A stretch of DNA of 8,283 bases from Clostridia bacterium (GCA_008668455.1 RQCD01000233.1:1-8283), one strand, 5' to 3'. Shown: positions 1-6,500, counted from the stretch's first letter. Numbers and translations: made by a program. Notes: generated by a model from the sequence alone, not told the origin.

Positions 1-401
1 ATGTCATGCTAACGTGCTGCACCAAGGAGCTGTTTGGTCTGATTTCGCGCACCTATGTGCCGGGGGAGGGTGGCAAAAAAACGATGGTGGAGGAAATTAC
101 ACATTATCTCCGGGAGCATTTCCGGTCGGATCTTTCTCTTGCAGGAACAGCGCGGCAATTTGGAGTGAGTCCGGAGCATTTGTCGCGCTGCTTTAAAAAA
201 CAAACCGGCTTTGGATTTAACGAATATGTCAATATGATGCGTCTGCGTGAGGCGGAGCGGCTGCTTGCAGACGAACCGGGCAAAAGTATTTTAGAAATTG
301 CCTTTTTATGCGGTTTTCATGACAGCAACTATTTTTCGATGAAATTTCATAAGGAATACGGAGCTACACCCTCAAGCTTCCGGGCGGCAAAAAAAACTTG
401 A
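1..401 (+). CDS. AraC-family transcriptional regulator, C-terminal part (5' end outside window)
   Basis: DNA-binding end of an AraC/XylS-type regulator. The frame is open from base 3 with no stop before it, so the gene is cut by the window edge and its sensor domain is not visible. The ATG at 6 has no visible ribosome binding site and is probably internal. Counting from that ATG, a first helix-turn-helix lies at about residues 43-64 (LAGTARQFGVSPEHLSRCF) and a second at about 94-116 (ILEIAFLCGFHDSNYFSMKF). The family's C-terminal signature ends in YGATPSSFR, and the protein stops six residues later. The role as a DNA-binding regulator is secure; the inducer is unknown. The sugar kinase gene follows 57 bases downstream and is a plausible target by position only. 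Its promoter -35 overlaps this gene's TGA stop. Confidence 0.93.
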   Translation, partial: VMLTCCTKELFGLISRTYVPGEGGKKTMVEEITHYLREHFRSDLSLAGTARQFGVSPEHLSRCFKKQTGFGFNEYVNMMRLREAERLLADEPGKSILEIAFLCGFHDSNYFSMKFHKEYGATPSSFRAAKKT

Positions 402-426
402 AAAATGAAGAAGAATCTGCTATAAT
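398..426 (+). promoter_or_regulatory. Sigma-A promoter of the sugar kinase gene, extended -10
   Basis: TTGAAA (398-403), a 17-base spacer and TATAAT (421-426), with TG at 418-419 one base before the -10, giving an extended -10 element. Transcription should start near 432-434. The -35 overlaps the TGA stop (399-401) of the upstream regulator. The predicted transcription start falls essentially on the ATG at 435 and so rules it out as the kinase start, supporting the ATG at 459 instead. Confidence 0.85.
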
Positions 427-458
427 ATTATCGGATGAATATTTTTTTGGAGGAACTT

Positions 459-1346
459 ATGAAAATTCTGAATTTTGGATCATGTAATCTTGACTTTGTA
501 TACTTGGTGGAGCATATTGTACGGCCGGGGGAAACGATTGAGACAAAGGAGCTTCGGAGGTATCCCGGCGGTAAGGGACTGAACCAGTCGATTGCGCTAT
601 CCAGAGCGGGGGCAAGGGTATATCATGCCGGCTGCGTCGGTGGGGACGATGATATGCTAAGAAAGCTTATGCAGGAAAACGGAGTGAATATTTCCCATAT
701 CCGGGAAACGGAGGAACGCACCGGTCAGGCGATTATTCAGGTGGAGGAATCGGGCGAAAACTGTATTTTTCTGTATCACGGCGCAAATTTTGCTGTAAGC
801 CGGGAACAAATTGACGCTGTTTTTTCAAGCTTTGAACCAGGCGATGTGTTGCTTTTGCAGAATGAGATCAGCGAAATTCCATATCTGGTGCACAAGGGAA
901 AGGAGCTTGGATTTCAGATTTTCCTGAACCCGTCTCCTTTTAATGCAGTGATGCGGGAGATTGATCTGCATCAGGTGGATTATCTGATTCTGAACCAAAC
1001 AGAGGCAGAGGATTTTCTGGGAGAGAATTTCTTAGAAAAAGTGAAAGTGCAGTATCCGGAGCTTCATGTTGTTCTGACACTGGGCAAGGAAGGATCAATT
1101 TACCAGTACAAGGAGGAGAAAATCCGTCAGAAAGCTTACCCGGTCACAGCGGTGGATACAACGGCTGCTGGCGACACATTTACCGGCTATTATATTGCAA
1201 AGCTGTTTGAATGCGGCCCGGCGGCGGCGATGAATTATGCCAGTGCGGCAGCCGGTCTTGCAGCAAGCCGAAAGGGCGCTGCGCCGTCAATCCCGGCGCT
1301 GAAGGAAGTGGAACAATTTATAAAGAAGGAAAAAACTCCATCCTGA
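459..1346 (+). CDS. PfkB-family carbohydrate kinase, ribokinase-like
   Basis: Cytoplasmic ATP-dependent sugar kinase of 295 residues, normal for the ribokinase/PfkB family. An earlier in-frame ATG at 435 lies at the expected transcription start. The ATG at 459 has GGAGG at 449-453, five bases upstream, and starts directly with the first beta strand (MKILNFGSCNLD), so 459 is chosen. Visible motifs are the substrate-binding GGKGLNQSIA at residues 37-46, the NPSP stretch at 157-160, the N-x-x-E motif at N179-E182, the TLGKEG strand at 207-212, and the anion-hole/catalytic signature DTTAAGDTFTG at 233-243 with D239 as the catalytic base. The GGKG-N and AAGD forms look most like ribokinase, but the sugar cannot be assigned from sequence; related family members act on fructose, nucleosides or deoxy-sugars. 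The stop codon lies inside the terminator stem. Confidence 0.92.
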   Translation: MKILNFGSCNLDFVYLVEHIVRPGETIETKELRRYPGGKGLNQSIALSRAGARVYHAGCVGGDDDMLRKLMQENGVNISHIRETEERTGQAIIQVEESGENCIFLYHGANFAVSREQIDAVFSSFEPGDVLLLQNEISEIPYLVHKGKELGFQIFLNPSPFNAVMREIDLHQVDYLILNQTEAEDFLGENFLEKVKVQYPELHVVLTLGKEGSIYQYKEEKIRQKAYPVTAVDTTAAGDTFTGYYIAKLFECGPAAAMNYASAAAGLAASRKGAAPSIPALKEVEQFIKKEKTPS

Positions 1347-1368
1347 CCTGACAGGATGGAGTTTTTTT
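1331..1368. terminator. Bidirectional intrinsic terminator between convergent genes
   Basis: A perfect 15-bp inverted repeat (1331-1345 with 1352-1366) has a six-base loop ACCTGA. Its core arm is CTCCATCCTG. It is followed by a T tract to 1368, and the A tract at 1330-1335 gives a T tract when read leftward. It therefore can end both the rightward kinase transcript and the leftward GH109-like transcript, whose stop codon lies 11 bases to the right. The kinase TGA (1344-1346) is within the left arm and loop. Confidence 0.93.
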
Positions 1369-1378
1369 AGTGTTCTTC

Positions 1379-2584
1379 TTATACATCAAAACGCGGACGG
1401 GTTTTCCATGCTCCGTTGGTGAAATCCGGGATTTCAACCGGGACATTTCCGTTTTTAATGGATTCCGCAGTCAGAGGACTAATGCAAATCCAGCTTGCCG
1501 CATCATAAACATCAATCGGCATTGGCTTATTATTTTGAAGTGCGTCAAAGAATGCACAGAAATCAAAATAATCCATGCCGCCGTGCCCAAGCTCCTCCTG
1601 CTCCTTGGTCATGTTTTTCCAGCAGTCCGGGAGATATTTTTCTTCATATTCTTTTGCGTTGTTGCAGTTTTCGATGATCGGCATAAACTCCGATTCGCCG
1701 TCCATAAAAATGAAATTTTCGTTTTCCTCATACATTCCCTTTGTTCCGCGAACCGTAAATTCCCGACTGTAGGTGCGCGGCAGAGTAGTATCCAACGTCA
1801 GAGAAATGGTTTCGCCGTTTTCGCAAAGAATCAGCGTGTTCACAATATCGCCCTGAGCAAAATCCTTTCCGATCAAATCTTTATTCTCAAAGGTGTCCTT
1901 GCGGTCGTTAATATACTGCTTCAAGCCGGCTGATTTTGAGGACATCGACACTAAGCGAACCATACGGTTTCCGCGGTTGATGTCCAAAATTTTTGCAATC
2001 GGTCCTAATTCGTGCGTCGGGTAGTTTTCACGATTTTCATGCAGATAATGATTTAAGCGATAATGCCGCTTTTCTCTTCCGGTGGAGACTTCCTCGCGCA
2101 AATCATGCGCATATGCGCCGTGACAGTGTACAATTTCTCCGAATAGTCCGTCGCGGACGATATTCCGGATCATCATTTCATTTTTTCCATAGCAGCAGTT
2201 TTCCAAGAACATAAAGGGAACCTGAGTTTCCTCCCAGGTATGTACCAAATTCCAGCATTCCTCCACGCTCTCTGCTGCGCCAACCTCCATACCGACTGCC
2301 TTTCCGGCTTTCATAGCGTCGATTGCAACTGTCACATGCGACTCCCAGCTGGAGAATACAAGAACTGCGTCCACGTCCTCTCTGGTAATCACCTCATGGT
2401 AATCGCAGCTGTATTCCGGCGCCGGAAATCCCTTGTCGGTCACAACCTTGATACCCTCCAGACACCGATCCTCGTAAACGTCGCAAACAGCAGTAACCCG
2501 GACGCCCGGAATGTTTAAAATGCACTTTGTGTTATCCTTTCCGCGAAGACCAAGTCCAACTACGGCAACTCTGACTTCTTTCAT
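1379..2584 (-). CDS. GH109-type glycosidase-like protein, Gfo/Idh/MocA oxidoreductase fold
   Basis: 401 residues. An NAD-binding Rossmann domain with GLGLRG (residues 10-15) is followed by a Gfo/Idh/MocA C-terminal domain. Several blocks are those I recall from the GH109 alpha-N-acetylgalactosaminidases: ENCCYGKNEMM (129-138), CHGAYAHDLR (154-163), NYPTHELGPIAKILDINRGN (187-206), QGDIVNTLILC (244-254), GHGGMDYF (333-340) and IPDFTNGAWK (385-394). GH109 enzymes cleave alpha-GalNAc by an NAD-dependent oxidation/elimination route. Y188 and H191 keep the spacing of the Tyr225/His228 pair important in the Elizabethkingia enzyme, from memory. There is no signal peptide, so it should act in the cytoplasm on imported sugars, unlike many secreted members. 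Upstream in-frame ATGs at 2617 and 2593 are rejected: the AAAGG ribosome site sits nine bases before the ATG at 2584, and 2617 overlaps the promoter -10. Plain sugar dehydrogenase activity is the main alternative. Confidence 0.85.
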   Translation of the reverse strand: MKEVRVAVVGLGLRGKDNTKCILNIPGVRVTAVCDVYEDRCLEGIKVVTDKGFPAPEYSCDYHEVITREDVDAVLVFSSWESHVTVAIDAMKAGKAVGMEVGAAESVEECWNLVHTWEETQVPFMFLENCCYGKNEMMIRNIVRDGLFGEIVHCHGAYAHDLREEVSTGREKRHYRLNHYLHENRENYPTHELGPIAKILDINRGNRMVRLVSMSSKSAGLKQYINDRKDTFENKDLIGKDFAQGDIVNTLILCENGETISLTLDTTLPRTYSREFTVRGTKGMYEENENFIFMDGESEFMPIIENCNNAKEYEEKYLPDCWKNMTKEQEELGHGGMDYFDFCAFFDALQNNKPMPIDVYDAASWICISPLTAESIKNGNVPVEIPDFTNGAWKTRPRFDV

Positions 2585-2612
2585 ATGCTTCATCCTTTCT
2601 GTTTTTTTCTTT

Positions 2613-2621
2613 ATCATACCA
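2613..2621 (-). promoter_or_regulatory. Extended -10 promoter of the GH109-like gene
   Basis: On the minus strand the sequence reads TG-G-TATGAT, an extended -10 motif with a near-consensus hexamer (TATGAT at 2618-2613). No good -35 is present at 16-18 bases, as is common for extended -10 promoters or activator-dependent ones. Transcription would begin near 2606, leaving a leader of about 22 bases that contains the AAAGG ribosome site before the ATG at 2584. Confidence 0.55.
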
Positions 2622-2683
2622 TAAGCACGATCAGTTGTATATGGATTTTCTTATCCGAATACTGTCTTTTTTTATCTTTTTTC

Positions 2684-2712
2684 TTGACATGAGTGATGGA
2701 AGTGCGTATAAT
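2684..2712 (+). promoter_or_regulatory. Perfect-consensus sigma-A promoter of the araC-bsh unit
   Basis: TTGACA (2684-2689), exactly 17 bases, TATAAT (2707-2712): both hexamers and the spacing are ideal. A T-rich tract at 2667-2683 lies immediately upstream and resembles an UP element. The predicted start is near 2719, downstream of the GTG/ATG codons at 2693 and 2696, which therefore cannot be the translation start. It is back-to-back with the GH109-like gene promoter about 65 bases to the left. Confidence 0.9.
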
Positions 2713-2734
2713 AGGAGAAAAAGGGGTGTGCAGA

Positions 2735-3577
2735 GTGCAGAAATTTGAGGATATTCATAGCTTGTTTTACAGCTTTCGGAAATCAATTGAAAAGGATTTT
2801 TTTATCCAGGCGATTGGATATGACAATTTCCGCTTTATTATGCCGTACCGAACGTTTCGGATTCAGAAATTTTACACGCTGCATGTCATTTTAGCCGGGA
2901 GCGGAACGGTGAAGCTGGGGGAGGTCAGCTGCCCGGCAAAGGCGGGAGAGCTTTTTTTTCTGCCGCCGGAGCTGCCGATTATGTACTATCCGAACCGGGA
3001 TGATCTCTGGCAGTATGTCTGGTTTGAATTAACCGGTGTTCATGCCGGCACTTACGGGAGAATGCTGGGTTTTTCCGCAGATACTCCGGTGGTTTCGCAA
3101 AAAGGGAAAGCAGTGGAAGCGATGTATGGATTGGTGCGGAAAATGGATGAAAAAACAGCAGGCTATTACGACGCGCTGTCCGCTTTTTATGCAGTTTTGG
3201 GACAGAACAGCGCCGGAGCAGAGGCGAAGCCGGAAAGCTTTTCCGGCATGGTGATTTCCTATCTGCACCGTCACTATCAGAATCCGCAGCTTTGCGCGGA
3301 AGAAATCTGCCGGGCATTCCGGATCAGCCATTCCTATCTTTGCAGACTGATGAAGCAGGAAACCGGAAAGCCAATGATACAGCATCTGATTGAAATACGG
3401 ATTTCCGAGGCATGCCGGATGCTTGAAAAAACACAGATGAGCGTAAAGGAAATTTCCTATTCAGTGGGCTTTCGGGATGAGCTGCATTTTATGAAAACCT
3501 TTAAGCGGCAGATGAAAATATCCCCCAGAGAATATCGCCGGGGGTTAGAGTGCGGGAAAAATGTATATACTATTTGA
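2735..3577 (+). CDS. AraC-family regulator with N-terminal cupin sensor domain
   Basis: 280 residues from the GTG at 2735, which has AAGGGG (2721-2726) eight bases upstream and is preceded by the promoter at 2684-2712. Starts at 2693 or 2696 lie inside that promoter and are excluded. An N-terminal AraC-type cupin spans about residues 35-100, including LHVILAGSGTVKLG (49-62) and AGELFFLPPELP (70-81). The C-terminal double helix-turn-helix covers about 172-268, with AEEICRAFRISHSYLCRLMK (188-207), VKEISYSVGF (237-246) and the closing KISPREYRR (261-269). The cupin should bind a small ligand, commonly a sugar, and control DNA binding. The gene leads a two-gene unit with the bile salt hydrolase, whose start lies 14 bases past this stop. 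It diverges from the GH109-like gene, so control of one or both neighbours is likely by position; ligand and direction of control are unknown. Confidence 0.9.
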   Translation: MQKFEDIHSLFYSFRKSIEKDFFIQAIGYDNFRFIMPYRTFRIQKFYTLHVILAGSGTVKLGEVSCPAKAGELFFLPPELPIMYYPNRDDLWQYVWFELTGVHAGTYGRMLGFSADTPVVSQKGKAVEAMYGLVRKMDEKTAGYYDALSAFYAVLGQNSAGAEAKPESFSGMVISYLHRHYQNPQLCAEEICRAFRISHSYLCRLMKQETGKPMIQHLIEIRISEACRMLEKTQMSVKEISYSVGFRDELHFMKTFKRQMKISPREYRRGLECGKNVYTI

Positions 3578-3591
3578 TGGAGGTGTGCAGA

Positions 3592-4566
3592 ATGTGTACA
3601 GCATTAAGTTATCAAACAAAGGATTGTTATTTTGGGAGAACGCTGGATTATGAAAGCTCCTATGGGGAACAGGCTGTGATTGTGCCGCGGAACTTTAAAT
3701 TTTTGTTCCGGCACAGAGATCCGATTAATACGCATTATGCGATGATTGGAACGGCGCATGTGGCAGAGGGTTATCCGCTTTTTTATGATGCGGCAAACGA
3801 AAAGGGGCTTGCGGCGGCAGGTCTGAATTTTGTGGGAAATGCACATTATGAAAAGCCGATTCCCGGAAAGGAGAATGTTGCGCAGTTTGAATTTATTCCG
3901 TACCTTTTAGGCTGCTGTGCAGATGTTTCGGAGGTGCGGAGAATGCTTTTAGCATTCAATCTGACCGATACGCCGTTTTCGCCTGCCTATCCGGTCGGAC
4001 AGCTGCACTGGATGTTTTCTGATCAAAAAGAAACAATTGTGGTGGAGTCGGTACAGGGAGGAATCCGGATTTATGAAAATCCGACAGGAGTTTTAACCAA
4101 CAATCCGCCCTTTGAGCAGCAGCTTTTTGCGCTCAATAACTATCAGGGACTTTCTAACCGTCAGGTTAAAAACACCTTTTCCAAAAGCATTCCGTTCTCG
4201 GCATACAGCCGCGGAATGGGCGCTTTGGGACTGCCGGGAGATCTGTCCTCTCAGTCACGGTTTGTCCGGGCGGCATTTGTGCGTGCAAATTCCAAATCCG
4301 GAGACGGGGAAGCGGACAGCGTAGGTCAGTTTTTTCACATGCTCGGTTCTGTGGAGCAGGTACGCGGCTGCTGCGAGGTGGAGAACGGAGCGTATGAGAT
4401 GACCATTTATACTGCCTGTTATAACACCACAAAGGGAATTTATTATTATACCACCTATCAGAACCGTCAGATTTCTGCGGTTTCTCTGTATCATGCCGAC
4501 CTGGATGGATCGGAGCTTGTTTGTTATCCGATAGAGAATCAAGAAAATATCCGGTATCAGAATTAA
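3592..4566 (+). CDS. bsh: Choloylglycine hydrolase family: bile salt hydrolase
   Basis: 324-residue Ntn-hydrolase that splits the amide bond of glycine- or taurine-conjugated bile salts. The frame extends upstream to 3550, but the ATG at 3592 follows GGAGG (3579-3583) by eight bases and gives MCTALSY, so Met removal exposes the nucleophile Cys2. That chemistry fixes the start. By comparison with the Clostridium perfringens enzyme (C2, R18, D21, N82, N175, R228), the equivalents are C2, R16 and D19 (FGRTLD), N79 (AGLNF), N170 (GVLTNNP) and R223 (SRFVRAAF): the full active site is present. Asn at position 79, not the Tyr typical of penicillin V acylases, favours bile salt over penicillin V. There is no signal peptide, so it is cytoplasmic as usual. 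Other family blocks are GLPGDLSSQSRF and KGIYYYTTYQN. It is probably cotranscribed with the AraC gene 14 bases upstream. Substrate preference is not predictable here. Confidence 0.93.
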   Translation: MCTALSYQTKDCYFGRTLDYESSYGEQAVIVPRNFKFLFRHRDPINTHYAMIGTAHVAEGYPLFYDAANEKGLAAAGLNFVGNAHYEKPIPGKENVAQFEFIPYLLGCCADVSEVRRMLLAFNLTDTPFSPAYPVGQLHWMFSDQKETIVVESVQGGIRIYENPTGVLTNNPPFEQQLFALNNYQGLSNRQVKNTFSKSIPFSAYSRGMGALGLPGDLSSQSRFVRAAFVRANSKSGDGEADSVGQFFHMLGSVEQVRGCCEVENGAYEMTIYTACYNTTKGIYYYTTYQNRQISAVSLYHADLDGSELVCYPIENQENIRYQN

Positions 4567-4605
4567 GCAGCATGCCGTCCGGACATTCCGGACGGCATGC
4601 TGCTT
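4565..4605. terminator. Long hairpin terminator after bsh
   Basis: A perfect 18-bp inverted repeat (4565-4582 with 4588-4605) has a five-base loop and a GC-rich core GCCGTCCGG. The TAA stop of bsh overlaps its first bases. The following TTTCGTTTGTG is an interrupted T run, so termination is likely but less ideal than the hairpin at 1331. It also lies 25 bases beyond the stop of the convergent leftward gene and may serve it, although there is little T tract in that direction. Confidence 0.78.
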
Positions 4606-4629
4606 TCGTTTGTGTGTTATCACGATAAA

Positions 4630-5469
4630 TTAGGATTCACAGCCGCATTTTGGTTGTGTTCCTGCCCTAAAATCGTCATTAAATTCGCTTCTCTCCGGCG
4701 GGAAGAATTCATCTACCGGGAAGCTGATGCGTTCAAACAGGTCGCAGGGGTTGTCGTCGGTTGCGCCAACGCACTCTTTCTGCGGAACGCAGAAGTCATA
4801 AGCCGGAATCAGGAGCTGTACCCGGCGCTCCAGCTTGATGATGGAGAAAAGACCTAAGGAAACATAAATGCGCTTCTGCTCGCCGCCGAGAATCAGACTG
4901 TCGTCAAAGACGCGGCAAACTGATTCCGGAACGCTTGCCAAATCAAAGTCGTCGTCGCAGCAGCAGTGATCCTTCAAATCAACCACCTTTGCGCCCAGAG
5001 CGATCGGGTCGACTACTTCAACGATTGCACTCGGCATATTGGTTTTTCTCCAGAGCTGCGGATCGAATGCGTCCTCTTTATACTTGGAGGCAAATACCTT
5101 TGCATTGCCCTCTGAACCAAAGAGAATGACCTTCTTATCAAAGGTTGCAAGTCCTTCTACCTCGGTCGGTCTGCCAAGACCGGTAAAGACAGCCAGTGTG
5201 ATCCGGAAGAAATATTTCAGGTCAACCGAATAGAAGCCGCGGTTAAAGGGAACGGCTTCAATATCGGAAAATACCCAGATAATCTCTGCTTTCGTGCATT
5301 TTACGTTGATTGCACGATCCACCGTCTCCTGACCGCATGCTGTCAGATAAACGCGGATATTTTCAAGGCAGTCCTTATCTCTGCAGGAATCATACACTTT
5401 GTCAGTATGTATGCAGACAGCTTCCTTAAAACCATGCTCTGGTCCTTTTGCACAATTTCTTTCACTCAT
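4630..5469 (-). CDS. Cys-rich protein of unknown function
   Basis: 279 residues; I do not recognise a characterised family, though the N-terminal block CIHTDKVYDSCRDKDC (19-34) resembles uncharacterised clostridial proteins. It has 15 cysteines: 6, 19, 29, 34, 45, 58, a triplet at 169-171 followed by acidic residues (CCCDDDFD), then 185, 227, 233, 242 and C-x-C at 275-277 near the C-terminus. There is no signal peptide or membrane segment, and the middle looks like ordinary beta-rich globular sequence. The cysteine pattern could mean metal binding or disulfide crosslinking, as in spore-coat proteins; both are inference. The ATG at 5469 is preceded by AAAGGA about 12 bases upstream, rather far but the only good site. 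The gene stands alone: the broken pseudouridine synthase ends 86 bases upstream on the same strand, and the downstream neighbour is convergent. Confidence 0.85.
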   Translation of the reverse strand: MSERNCAKGPEHGFKEAVCIHTDKVYDSCRDKDCLENIRVYLTACGQETVDRAINVKCTKAEIIWVFSDIEAVPFNRGFYSVDLKYFFRITLAVFTGLGRPTEVEGLATFDKKVILFGSEGNAKVFASKYKEDAFDPQLWRKTNMPSAIVEVVDPIALGAKVVDLKDHCCCDDDFDLASVPESVCRVFDDSLILGGEQKRIYVSLGLFSIIKLERRVQLLIPAYDFCVPQKECVGATDDNPCDLFERISFPVDEFFPPERSEFNDDFRAGTQPKCGCES

Positions 5470-5499
5470 ACGAAATAAACATCCTTTCTAAAATTGATC

Positions 5500-5513
5500 G
5501 GGAGATATCACCC
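5500..5513. repeat. Small dyad between promoter and start of the Cys-rich gene
   Basis: GGGAGATATCACCC is a 14-base near-palindrome around GATATC with one mismatched pair. It sits at the predicted transcription start of the leftward Cys-rich gene, where an operator would be expected. No known regulator site is recognised. Confidence 0.3.
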
Positions 5514-5519
5514 TTGCTA

Positions 5520-5547
5520 TATCATATGAAGAAAAAAATTTGTTTGT
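5520..5547 (-). promoter_or_regulatory. Possible sporulation (sigma-K-like) promoter of the Cys-rich gene
   Basis: On the minus strand, AC at 5547-5546 is followed 17 bases later by CATATGATA (5528-5520). This fits the Bacillus sigma-K pattern AC-N16/17-CATA-N3-TA. The overlapping TATGAT could be a sigma-A -10, but no TTGACA-like -35 stands at the right distance. The motif is short and the region AT-rich, so a chance match is possible. A start near 5513 would leave a leader of roughly 45 bases. Confidence 0.35.
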
Positions 5548-5555
5548 GAGTTGTT

Positions 5556-6500
5556 TTAGAAATTTTTAGCAAAATCAACGCTCGGAACAGAAAAGCTTTT
5601 TCCGTTTAAATAGGATAAAATTCCGGCATCCGTCCGAAAATCAAAGCACAGGCGGTAGGCACAAAGCGCCTGATGAGTTCTTTTAGAATTTTTTTGCAGC
5701 TTTCCGTATTTGCCGTCTCCGGCTAAAGGATGACCAATGGAGGCGAGGTGTGCACGGATCTGGTGTGTTCTTCCGGTTAAAAGCTCCACCTCTAAAAGGC
5801 TTTGATTCCCTTTTTCTGAAAGTACATGATATTTTGTCCGGATCGTCTTTGCGCCGGGTGTGTAGTTTTTTGAAACGTATACGCGCTTTTTCTTTTCATC
5901 CTTAAACAAATAGCCCTCTATAATGTCCTCTTTTTTTGTAAAAATACCTTCCGCAAGACAGAGATACAGCTTGGTAAGCTCACGATCCTTGATTTTCTGG
6001 TTGAGGATCCGGAGTGTTTCTGCATTTTTTGCTGCAATTACAATTCAGCCTGTGTTTCGGTCAATCCGGTTGCAGAGTGCGGGCGCAAAGCTTTGCTCCT
6101 CCTCCGGACGGTATTCCCCTTTTTGATAAAGATAATTTTGAATCTGGTCAATGAGCGTGTTCCGGCTGCCGCAATCATCCTCATGTACCACAATTCCGGG
6201 TTTTTTATCTGCCAAAAGCAGGTTTTCGTCCTCGTAAACAATACCAAAGTGCGGCACGGCATGCAGGAAAGAGTAGTCGGTTGGTGTTTGGGATAACAGC
6301 TCGTCCTTAAAATATAGCGTCAGCCGGTCGCCCTCTGAGAGCTTTGTGCCGCCGTCCTTTATATGCTTTCCGTTTAAACGGACAAAGTTTTTCCGAAGTC
6401 CTTTATAGAGCATGGAGGGTGCAAGCTGCAAAAAGGTCTTTGTCAGAAACTTGTCCAGCCGCTGACCGGAATCGTTTTTATTGATGGTAATTTCTTTCAT
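5556..6500 (-). pseudogene. RluA-family 23S rRNA pseudouridine synthase interrupted by an in-frame TGA
   Basis: Reading leftward from the ATG at 6500, the gene encodes an RluC/RluD-type enzyme that isomerises specific uridines in 23S rRNA. An S4 RNA-binding domain (about residues 1-65, GQRLDKFLTK near the start) precedes the catalytic domain with NRIDRNTG (144-151), where D147 is the catalytic Asp. Codon 152 is TGA (6047-6045). The same frame then continues without another stop as IVIAAKNAETLRILNQK, through TKLYLCL and GRTHQIRAHLASIGHP, to TAA at 5556-5558; total length 314 codons is normal for the family. The family has RNTGG-IV here, so one G-to-T change in GGA explains the stop. The 151-residue product lacks most of the catalytic domain, and the rest lacks the catalytic Asp, so neither half should work. 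The start at 6500 matches the usual family N-terminus, with AGAGGTGG about 12 bases upstream. A sequencing or assembly error is the main alternative. Confidence 0.88.

Noticed and set aside
1370..1933. Long open frame on the plus strand
   Set aside because: It is entirely antisense to the GH109-like gene, which has strong family motifs, a ribosome site and a promoter. The plus-strand product resembles nothing and has no ribosome site.
2621..2660. Short inverted repeats (GGAT-N6-ATCC; ATAAG with CTTAT) between the divergent genes as AraC binding sites
   Set aside because: The arms are only 4-5 bases, and AraC proteins usually bind direct repeats. I could not see a convincing pair, so no operator is listed.
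5556..5909. Second half of the pseudouridine synthase as an independent gene starting at TTG 5909
   Set aside because: It lacks the S4 domain and the catalytic Asp, starts within a conserved domain, and has no good ribosome site. It is the remnant of one broken gene.
6045..6047. TGA read as glycine, as in Gracilibacteria/SR1 (genetic code 25), since the family residue here is Gly
   Set aside because: Three other genes in the window end at TGA (401, 1346, 3577). One of these is inside a terminator stem and another just before the bsh ribosome site. The other genes contain no in-frame TGA, and the gene content is clostridial.
6038..6262. Minus-strand open frame in the middle of the pseudouridine synthase, as a possible frameshift partner
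   Set aside because: It is in a different frame and its product has no pseudouridine synthase motifs. The broken gene continues in its own frame after the TGA, so a nonsense change and not a frameshift explains the break.
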